11,098 bases of DNA from Amoebophrya sp. AT5.2 (taxonomy: Eukaryota > Sar > Dinophyceae > Syndiniales > Amoebophryaceae): positions 1 through 11,098 of the forward strand of contig RXOD01006157.1 in assembly GCA_005223375.1 (NCBI GenBank). Direction: 5' to 3'. Under the pieces are notes generated by a model. It saw nothing but the letters and a program-made list of their open reading frames with translations. It was not told the DNA's origin and searched no databases. The position numbers and the translations under genes were made by a program. The stretch's first letter is position 1. Each line of letters begins with the position of its first letter. Of this stretch, positions 1-7,500 are shown piece by piece.

Positions 1-65
1 GTTGTCGCTTTCAGCGGCCCAGCCGCTTTTCAGCCAGCACTGGTTAGTGGGGCTGGTGACAAAAC
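1..65 (-). CDS. PAN gene exon 5, cut by window edge
   Basis: The acceptor TTTCTTGTGCAG precedes 65. The 65 visible bases are identical to the first 65 bases of exon 2, giving split Gly then FVTSPTNQCWLKSGW and the following acidic residues. This is the start of the next repeat of the exon cassette, so exon 2-like, exon 3-like and exon 4-like modules are expected to the left of the window. Confidence 0.75.
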
Positions 66-476
66 CTGCACAAGAAATCAGTAATGAAAACATCCCCATC
101 CCATCCGCTTTGTTAGTTGTCTTCAAAGAAATAAAACGGAATTCAAACTCACTCAGCAGATGAATTTCAGTTCTTCATGCTTTTGATGATGCTTTTGATA
201 TTCAATGAAACACAATCACAAAAATATCAATCTATATCGTATATTTATTAGTGTTGTAAGACCGAAATCAGTCTCTCTTTCGAGACCCCGGCCTCGTGGA
301 TGCAGGTAATACATGCGCCAAAATATTACCGACACATGCGTTGCTGTCATCATCCGAAGATTTAGCCGCGGCACAGAGCCTCGCGCACTCGTCGGGAGTG
401 TGCACTCCTGGCAAACCCTCGAGGTTGGAACCACTGCGGTCCTTGTTCTGCATTAAGTCGTTTACGCAGACTGTGA
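1..476 (-). repeat. Tandem duplication, left copy
   Basis: This stretch matches 1815-2279 in the same orientation. The first 138 bases are identical. The remainder has scattered substitutions and one 11-base length difference in an AT-rich part of the intron near 225-245. The copy spans the start of exon 5, the whole preceding intron and the 3' half of exon 4. Similarity stops abruptly near 476, inside exon 4, which marks the duplication breakpoint. Confidence 0.93.
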
Positions 477-2337
477 GGGGCTCCAGCTCTGCACGGCAAG
501 CTGCCGTCATCCGGAGCGAGTTGTAGTTGGAGTTTTGAATTTCGGACCCAGCTTGGCCATGCGCAAGAGCCCAATCAATAGCGGTGAGCGTCTCCTTCAA
601 AGCGCAATGGTTGGAGCTGGTCTCGTGGACGATGCCTGAGTGATGCAAGATCATAGGACTAGGCCAGTCAATATCTTGGAGCGCGGTAGAGGTAGTACTA
701 TGTTGCTAGTCGACTGCGATGGATAGAGTGTTGCTGTTATCGGTGCAGTCCGGGGCTGCTCCAGTTCGCCGGAAGTATGTTGGTTCGTCTTATGGTGCGG
801 CCTAGTGCTTGCGAGCGCTTACGCTTTGGCCCGGCGCCCACTTTGGGGCGCCTTTCTTGGGGCTGCGCTGCCAGTAACGACCTACGGCGCTTTTGGGCTG
901 GCGTTTTACCACTAGATCATATCTCGGCCCTTGCCTTCTGTACCTTTCGCCATCGTTTCCATCTGCTTTGAAATCTGGAATCTTTGGGGCCGACGTGTTT
1001 CCTTTTCTTCTGCTTCTTTTCCTACTTCCCCCGCTGGCCCTACTGCGATGGGCAATGGCCCCCGCATCGCCACAAGTGGCCGCGCGACCACCCGCTGCCT
1101 GACCTCTCGAAGGAAAGGGATGACCTTCGACGTCGGAGTATGAGCGAGCTCGTGTAGTAAACAAGAGATTAGTACCTTTGCAGTTGACTTCTGACGCGCA
1201 TTCCTTTTTGCACCACTCGAGGTCGCGGCCCATGTACTCCGTTAGGGTGGTCCCTGGAAGCTGTGTGTCCTCCTCCAGCAGACATGGGGTCTTCGCGGTG
1301 ATTTTGTCACGGCACGCCGCTACCATTTGCATAGAATGGACGCCGTTCTGATTCGCCTCCCTGAATGGTTGGGCATCCCAGCCGTTCAGCAGCCAGCACT
1401 TCTGGTCCCACGGGGTAAACACGTAGCCTTGTGATTGTGTGTTTTCGTTCGGTTTGGGTCGAACGATAGCGAATTTCGCAGGTCATATTATCAGCCGCGC
1501 AACGGGCCCTGAGAATCTATGATGATGAAGCTGAATCTACGGCGTCAGGACGATAAAGTCATTGCTATGTATACGTGCGTACCTTTGCAGTTCTCATCCG
1601 CCGCGCAGAGAGGCGGGCACTCCTCCATGGCACGGACCATATCGGACACGCCGGTTATCATCCGCATGATGCTTCCCAGTTGGTTGCCCCAGGTGGAGTC
1701 CGTAGCTCGGTCGAAGCCCGCGTTCTGGTCGTAGTACGTTGGGCAGATGGGCTCCCCCGAGTCCGCCAGCTCGGTTCGGCACTCCGGAGTCATCTCGACG
1801 TTGTCACGATCCAAGTTGTCGCTTTCAGCGGCCCAGCCGCTTTTCAGCCAGCACTGGTTAGTGGGGCTGGTGACAAAACCTGCACAAGAAATCAGTAATG
1901 AAAACATCCCCATCCCATCCGCTTTGTTAGTTGTCTTCAAAGAAATAAAACGAAACTTAAACTCACTCAGCAGATGAATTTTAGTTCTTCATGCTTTTGA
2001 CAATGCTTTTGATATTCAATGAAACACAATCACAAAAATATCTATATTTATTAGTGTTGTAAGACCGAAATCAGTCTCTATTTCGCGGCCCCGGCCTCGT
2101 GGATGCAGGTAATACATGCGGCAAAATATTACCGACACATGCGTTGCTGTCATCATCCGAAGATTTAGCCGCGGCACAGAGCCTCGCGCACTCGTCGGGA
2201 GGGTGCACTCCTGGCAAGCCCTCGAGTTCGGAACCACTGCGGTCCTTGTCCTGGCTTAAGTCGTCTACGCAAACTGTCAGTTCATTTCCAGCAACTGCCG
2301 AGAGCGGTGCAGAAGTCGTGGTAAGGACCAGGAGCAT
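1..2337 (-). CDS. Multi-module PAN/Apple-like cysteine-rich secreted protein, 3' end outside window
   Basis: Proposed coding join on the minus strand: 2337-2133, 1879-1583, 1427-1176, 635-330, 65-1, continuing off the left edge. This gives 375 codons in the window with no stop. The start is an ATG at 2337 followed by a hydrophobic stretch ending in small residues (SAVAG), which looks like a signal peptide. Each internal exon carries six cysteines in the same order, including C-x3-C-x5-10-C-x-G followed after a short gap by a Cys, usually Cys-Trp. That pattern, an EC..LC helix then CxG(F/Y)V......CWLKSG, is typical of PAN/Apple domains, which bind carbohydrate or protein and occur in extracellular adhesins. 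Family membership and an extracellular role are inferred from motif and leader; the ligand is unknown. Introns are GT-AG, all phase 1, and lengths 253, 155, 540 and 264. No transmembrane segment or C-terminus is visible. Confidence 0.72.
330..635 (-). CDS. PAN gene exon 4: complete six-Cys module
   Basis: The acceptor TTGCATCACTCAG precedes 635 and the donor is TGTGTCG|GTAATA. It is 306 bases or 102 codons, phase 1-1. It opens with split Gly then IVHETSSNHCALK, in which the usual Trp after the first Cys is replaced by Ala. It continues with MTAACR, LTVCVNDL, and the closing DECARLC and NACV before the split Gly. The insert between the first two cysteines is longer than in exons 2 and 3. From LTVC to its end it is about 94% the same at DNA level as exon 1, counted by eye. 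Confidence 0.76.
731..1123 (-). repeat. Dispersed repeat copy A, inside PAN intron 3
   Basis: The reverse complement of this stretch aligns along its length with 10251-10638 on the plus strand. Shared blocks include ATCCCTTTCCTTCGAGAGG, GGCGATGCGGGGGCC, CCCCAAAGTGGGCGCC, ACATACTTCCGGCG and AGCAGCCCCGGACTGCA. Identity is patchy with small gaps, so the copies are old. It takes up most of the 540-base intron between exons 3 and 4. No terminal inverted repeats or clear target-site duplication are visible. It may be a non-autonomous transposable element or an introner-like sequence. Confidence 0.8.
1176..1427 (-). CDS. PAN gene exon 3: complete six-Cys module
   Basis: The acceptor AATCACAAG precedes 1427 and the donor is TGCAAAG|GTACTA. 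It is 252 bases or 84 codons, phase 1-1. It begins with a split Gly then YVFTPWDQKCWLLNGW, matching exon 2 position by position, followed by MVAACR, a third Cys in KTPC, and the closing WCKKEC and NCK before the next split Gly. The shorter linker makes this the most compact module here. The acceptor has a weak pyrimidine tract, but the alignment of both boundaries with exons 2 and 4 supports it. Confidence 0.76.
1583..1879 (-). CDS. PAN gene exon 2: complete six-Cys module
   Basis: The acceptor is a good pyrimidine-rich TTTCTTGTGCAG just before 1879; the donor is TGCAAAG|GTACGC. The exon is 297 bases, exactly 99 codons, phase 1 at both ends, so it can be inserted or duplicated without changing frame. 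It opens by completing a Gly codon and continues FVTSPTNQCWLKSGW, then a second Cys in EMTPECR, a third in PIC, and closes with EECPPLC and NCK before the split Gly. It has six cysteines in total. A low-complexity linker rich in Asp, Thr, Gly and Met separates the third and fourth cysteines. Confidence 0.78.
1815..2279 (-). repeat. Tandem duplication, right copy
   Basis: This is the partner of 1-476. It spans part of exon 2, intron 1 and the 3' half of exon 1. The offset is 1814 bases at the left end and 1803 after the intronic length difference. One unit would therefore hold exons 2, 3 and 4 with their introns. Confidence 0.93.
2133..2337 (-). CDS. PAN gene exon 1: leader plus half module
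   Basis: Starts at ATG 2337 and ends at a donor G|GTAATATTTT (intron begins at 2132). The first 17 or so residues are hydrophobic or small (MLLVLTTTSAPLSAVAG), and cleavage near VAG is plausible. From LTVC onward the exon is nearly the same as the 3' half of exon 4, so it supplies only four of the six module cysteines. The open frame continues upstream to another ATG at 2496, with a basic stretch just before the hydrophobic part. A longer first exon or an upstream exon therefore cannot be ruled out. The choice of the 2337 start rests on the leader-like sequence only. Confidence 0.6.
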
Positions 2338-3739
2338 CCCCCCCTTCCTTCCGGCGGCTTGTTTGATGTAGTTACGAGCGGAAGTAGCTCGGCTAGGTAG
2401 ATGAATCCTCTGGCGGCCCCCCCACGACGGCCGCGGCCCGTTGCGTCGAGCGGAAAGCCATCGAGCGCTTTCCGTATTGCTGCGCCGCGCCGTCAATGCT
2501 CGCGATCTTCATTTTCTATTTTTTTGGACTTTTGCTTTTGGACGGCCACAGTCGCCGAGCGCAGGTGGGCACAGCTCCCGCTGCCTATTTCCGGCACGTC
2601 TCCAACTCCATTTATTCATTTGCAATAAATATAGAAAGGCGCGAAGATGATGATGAAGCTCAGCATGATGGCAGCTGCGAGGAGATTTACTTAAATAAAG
2701 TATTCAATTGATGCAGATTGATGGTTGCGGTTGCGCGCAAGTAAGGCCTGCCTTTCAAGGAGGTTCAGAAGAGCCACCCATGCACCCAATCCACACCTAG
2801 TCGAAGTGCACGCGAGCACGAATGCATGGGCCCGCCCGCCAGCCCAGTCCTCGCCCTCCCCTCCTCTGATTACTCGAAGAGTATTGCTTTGTTTTGCTCG
2901 CGTATGACTTGCCACCAAACGTTTGCAACCACCAACGTATACAAGTACCTACCAGTGGCAGAGCTTTCCAACTGTTCTAGATAGTGTTGGTGCGCTTAAC
3001 CTTAAGACATTTTTTTAACTATGAATTTTACTACTTCTTCGTACTCGTAGCTCTGCACTCAGACTCACATGCGAATCAAGGACCCACTAGGCAAGAGCAC
3101 GACGCACAATTCTTGGACAGATGCCATGCTGTTGAGCTTGAATGTCGAAGTCGGTGTGGTTTGTGATGTACAGCGAAAACGATGCCGCACCACGCAAGCA
3201 AGCATGCAAAAGCGTCGCTGATACAGGTGGCGCACCAGGCAGACTCTGCCAAATGAAGCACCCCTACATGTTTAAGTAGTACGACAGGGACAGACTCCCA
3301 CCGCGTTAAGAGAAAGAATCCACATTGCTGTGCCTTAAAGAATCCAAATTGTACACTCACATTCGAAGCGGCGTAAAACCAAACTCGAGTGAAACGCATG
3401 GCGATCCGATCGAAAAAGGAAAACAAACTCTATAGTGGCTGTCGTTCTAGGAATCAGCACGCCGCTTTCCTTTTCGTTGCGCTGGAATCAATCATTGGAT
3501 AAGAGATCGTACGCCTGCGGCATTTAATATTTCTAGGAAGATTCATCGATCTTGCAGTTGCACATAGGCGAGTGGAATGAGTTGAAATAATAGAGTCAAT
3601 TTTTATGGAGGAGATGACTTGACTGGCTTCTACGTACACCGAGCGAGTAAGCATGGAATAAACCATAAACGTTTATGGCTCGTCGGACCGAAAAATTAGA
3701 ATTAATTTCGCAAATGAAAGAGCAGCATCCAAAAATTAT
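2338..3739. other. Intergenic region between the two genes
   Basis: About 1.4 kb without a convincing gene. It should hold the promoter of the PAN gene (transcribed leftward) and the 3' untranslated part of the coiled-coil gene. Open frames here, such as 3076-3426 minus and 2984-3166 plus, are short, have no recognisable domain and lack the codon pattern of the nearby exons. There is a short repeat of TTTTGGAC near 2522-2540 and AT-rich patches near 2615-2710 and 3500-3610. No tRNA, rRNA or clear TATA box was recognised. Confidence 0.6.
3663..3678. repeat. Perfect 16-bp palindrome
   Basis: CCATAAACGTTTATGG reads the same on both strands. It lies about 60 bases beyond the stop codon of the coiled-coil gene, in its probable 3' untranslated region or terminator area. 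Its role is unknown and it may be chance. Confidence 0.6.
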
Positions 3740-4540
3740 TCACTGTGTCGCGCACTGTTCTTGCTGTGCTTTTTCGTTTGCTGCTGCGATTCTTCTTTGC
3801 TCCCGCAGCTCCCTTCTCTTCCGCTTCTCTTCCCGGTGTCGGGCGCGCTCTAACTCCGTCATGGCGGGGGATGGCATCAGTTTTTTGCTCGTAGCGACGG
3901 GCATCGCTTCGTCCATCGTTCCCGTCCCTACGCTTTTCCCCCCCAGGCTCGGTGCCCCACTTCCTCCTGCTGCCCCGGTTGTCCCTCCGACGCCGCCCGA
4001 CGCCGCTGACGACGGATCTTTATTGAACAAAAACCCTACGTGCGCCTCTGACGGCACGCTGGTGGCTAAAGATGTGAGGGATCGGGCATCGTCGTACAAC
4101 TCGTAGTTATAATTATCCCCCGCGCCGTAGTTGTTCTTGTTCCTTGCGCTGAAAATGACGCTCGTGCCGCCCGGCGTACGCGTCCCGCCGCCGCCCCCGG
4201 GGGTTCTCGTTCCGCCGACGGGGGTCTTGCTGCCCGCGGCTTTCGGGTTCGAATTGCGCCGGTCGCCTCCAGGACGATTTGCATTTGCGTTGCCACCTCC
4301 ACCAGCGCCGGCCACCAAAGTGTTCAACACCGCGCCGCTGTTACTTGTGGCTTGTTTCATCCCCTGCAGCTTTGAAGATCCGCCTCGTATTCCAGCAGCG
4401 TGGTGGTGCTTCTCATCGTAGGTTTCCGGGTTGTAGCCGTTCACGGAGGGTGTTATGGTTGGATCAGCTGGTAAGTGCCTAGAGTGGTAAAGTGAAAACT
4501 GGCGGCAGAAGATTGATTGGGATCGATTGGCGAAACCCTG
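3740..4540 (-). CDS. Gly/Thr/Pro-rich last exon, probably of the coiled-coil gene
   Basis: The frame is open from about 4540 to a TGA at 3742-3740. The proposed acceptor GCAGTCAG before 4540 (or three bases later) keeps phase 0 with exon 6; another possible acceptor before 4467 would need an extra upstream exon. The protein runs through a His/Gly-rich start, a Gly/Asn-rich stretch, two GTRTPGG repeats split by glycines, an Asn/Tyr-rich patch and a Gly/Ala/Ser-rich stretch. It ends in a very basic helix (ARHREEKRKRRELREQRR) and closes EQCATQ. It is probably disordered. No domain is recognised. It could instead be a separate gene with an undetected first exon. Confidence 0.55.
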   Translation of the reverse strand, partial: QGFANRSQSIFCRQFSLYHSRHLPADPTITPSVNGYNPETYDEKHHHAAGIRGGSSKLQGMKQATSNSGAVLNTLVAGAGGGGNANANRPGGDRRNSNPKAAGSKTPVGGTRTPGGGGGTRTPGGTSVIFSARNKNNYGAGDNYNYELYDDARSLTSLATSVPSEAHVGFLFNKDPSSAASGGVGGTTGAAGGSGAPSLGGKSVGTGTMDEAMPVATSKKLMPSPAMTELERARHREEKRKRRELREQRRIAAANEKAQQEQCATQ

Positions 4541-7500
4541 CTGACTGCTCCCGAAGAGGTGAAATGCAAATCAGTGGGTCGTTTCACGCGGAGCATTTCA
4601 GCAGCCTTTCTTCTTGGCCGGCCATACCACCTGCCGCCTTGGGCTAAGTAGGCTGCAAGTGGTATGGCCGGCCAAGAAGCTTTTATCGGCGCCTTAGAAA
4701 TCGGAACCCCCTGCTGGCCCTCTCCTACAGCAGTTCCATAGCGGTAGCCTAAACATCGTTCCCTCCAAAGAGTGGCTCAAGCTCAACATCTACATCTCCC
4801 CACGCCCTGCGACATAGTCCCCATCAAATGGGGCAAAAAAAAACATCTGAAACCGCCATTCGGGCTGCCTAGCACGTAGTACTCGCCACCACTTGTAATA
4901 GTGCCAGCTGGTGACACTGACACTGAGACACTTATGCTTACGAGCTGGTCGCGGTTGGTAGGTGTGGCCTGCGGCATCAGTGCCTGGAACTCCTGCTGGC
5001 GGCCGGCGAGGTCGATCTCGAGGCGTTTCGCCTCCTGCTCCGCAATCCGCTTCAGAGCTGCGATCTCCTCCTCGCGGTGCCGCAACTTCTTCTTCAGCAA
5101 AACAATCTCGTTCGCGTCCAGCTGGGGAGTTTTCATTCATCGTCGAATATTGCGGCGCTGAGTGCTGACGCCTGTAGGAATATTAATACAACAGCTCCTC
5201 GCACATCACCTACACGTACAGCATACTATAGCAACATACTGATTTTGTAGTTGTACGTAACTTCTTACCTTGAGCACTTCGACTTCTCCCCTCGCCCGTT
5301 TCAGCTCCTCTTGTGCCGTGAACAACTGCTCCTTCACATGCAGAGTTTCTTCGTCAGTCCGCGCCTTCAAGCCCGCGACTTCCCGCGCTTTCTGCTCCTT
5401 TTCCTGGTCGTAGCTCCTCAGTTGCTGCTGAAGGGCGCTGATCTGCGACTCGTGAGAGGCCGCAAGCGAGGCCGAGGCTGATTGATTGATATGACATTGG
5501 CGAGATGAAAAGCTGCAGATGGTTTATGAATTTAAAAAGCAAAACGACGAGTGTTATCGCGATGAATGTGAAATTCTGGAAGAAATAATATATGAGTTAA
5601 GTAAAAAAGTACATTTCGCCGCTTCGTCCAGATTGGTTGCCGCGGTTCGCAGTTCTTGTTCTTTCGCCGCTACCACGTTGAGCAGGTCTTTCGCTTCCCG
5701 GTCCTTTGTTTCCAATCTGTTCTCGAGTTCGCTGAGCCTGTTTTGCAGGCGCGTTTCGCGCTCTTCCAATTTGCCTTCGCTTTCTTTCCGCAGGGTTTTC
5801 ACCAGGGTTTCGTGGTCCTTCTTAATGCGAGCGATCTCCGCGTCCTGGCTGTTGAGCGCGTCCTCTTTCCGTCGTAAAAGGTCGTCCTGCGACGCTTGCT
5901 CCCCCTTCAGCCTCTCGATCCGCGATTCTAGCTTCGCCACTTTCTCTTCCCGGCGCTCCGCCTCCGCGCGCAGCTTTTCCCCTTCTGCCTCGAGTTCCTG
6001 CCTCTGGCGCTTGTGGCTCTCGACCTGTTGCGACTTCTCCGACGTGCTCGTCCTAGCGTCGTTTTGCAGCTCCTGGTTTTGCTGCAAGAGCCTTCCCAGC
6101 TCTTTTTGCGCCGCCGCTTCTGCACAGAGCTTGTCCTCCTCCAGTTGCCGCTTCTCCTCCTCCAGAAGGCCGCTCCTCTCCGCCGCCAGCTCCAGTTTCG
6201 CCGCCAGCTCCTGCACCTGGCGCGTGAGGTCACCGATCTCACCGTCGCGGAACCCTAGGTTGCGCCGCACCGCCTTCAGCTGCCGGTCGCGCTCGTCCAG
6301 CTGCCGCTGCAGCTCGTCGCCCAGCGCGTTTTGCTTGGTCGTGGTGATGTCAATGGCCTTCATGTCGTGCAGCCTCTCCGTCAGCCGCGCGTTCTGTTTT
6401 TGGAGGTCGGAGATTTCCTCCTCCTTCTCCTTCGTCACGCGGAGCACCCGCCGCTCACAGGCGCGCGCCGTCTCCGCCCGCTCCTCCTCGCAGCGAACCT
6501 CCAACGAGGAAAACCGCCCCCGCAACTGCTCCACCTCGCGCTCCTTCACGTGCAGGAGCTGCCGGAGGTCCTCCGCGATCGACCTGCTGGCATCCGCGTC
6601 CGCACGGAGCCTATGCGCTTCAAGCGAGGCAGCTTTGGCGTCATGCTCCAACGCGGATTCGAGAGCCTGGTCGGATGCAGGCGATGAGTTGCGCTCGGCG
6701 ATCAACCACATCCATCACGAAGCTCGAATGTGCTACTGATGGTAATAAATACGCTTCGCTAAATACAAAGTATCCACGACCACGACCGCCACAAACGATC
6801 GAAGCTTCACACGGTGTGAACTTATCGGATCGGAAACAATGTGGTAGCTGCACAAACCATTGTTTGAGTGTCGACCTATCTACATCACAGCTAGTAATAT
6901 ATATGATGATATCAAGAACAAAAATCGCAGGTGCGCACCTTCTTTTCCGTTAGCGCTGCTTCCAGTTTCCGCTGCCAGCAGCTTTGCTCGTCCCCAACAA
7001 CATCGGCACGGTCCGCCCCCGCGCCGTTCTTGTTCTCCTTTTCTAGATTCACTAGCGCTTCCAGCCGCGCTCGCAGTTTTTCGATCAACGCCGAGTTTTC
7101 CGTCTCGCGCCGCTCCGAGGCGGCCTGCTCCGAGCGGAGTCTTTTCCGTAGCGCGTGCGCGTCATCCTCGGCTTTGTTGGCCTGCTCCGCCAGGGCCTTC
7201 TTCTGTTCCTGAAAGAGCAAGGCCTCGCGCTCCTTGTTCAGAAACTGACCGTGCTTCGTCCGCAACAGCCCCTCCAACCGCGCGATCTCAGATTTTTGCC
7301 CCTCCAGCCCCTCCAGCGCGTCGTCTGGTCATGATGCGATTTATTTTTGCGCGATGGGTTTTTTTATCCGATGACGGTACTTATGTCAATGTCCTCTGTT
7401 GCAAGTGATGGCGTGTCGGTGTCTCTCGACGTCTTAGAAGCCGGCATGATAAAGTGCGATCCAATTTGTGAGTGAATGACCTGCAGGAGGACACTACAAA

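Noticed and set aside
802..1102. Basic 100-residue read-through of exon 3 into intron 3
   Set aside because: It runs past a clear donor at 1175 into the dispersed repeat. Copy B does not preserve the same frame, so it is not a conserved protein.
3076..3426. Minus-strand frame of 116 codons in the intergenic region
   Set aside because: It is rich in Cys, Phe and Trp without a pattern, lacks splice-site support and has no GC3 bias like that of nearby exons.
3675..4106. Plus-strand frame of 143 codons with a Pro-rich end
   Set aside because: It is antisense to the Gly/Thr/Pro-rich last exon. The minus strand has a natural charged C-terminus, and the plus frame has no domain.
4244..4256. GGTTCGAATTG, resembling a tRNA T-loop
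   Set aside because: It lies within coding sequence and no cloverleaf can be drawn around it.
4468..4480. CTG|GTAAGTGCC, a consensus donor on the plus strand
   Set aside because: No credible plus-strand exon ends here; the same bases lie inside the minus-strand open frame. Treated as chance.
4772..4784. TGGCTCAAG, resembling the 3' end of the dinoflagellate spliced leader
   Set aside because: Only eight or nine bases match and the rest of the leader is absent, so it cannot be used to assign lineage or trans-splicing.
5519..6739. Long plus-strand frame of 406 codons, Ser/Arg/Ala-rich
   Set aside because: It is the complement of the coiled-coil exon 5613-6666. The minus strand gives heptads and charge balance with matching splice phases, while the plus frame is a Ser/Arg/Phe-rich shadow.
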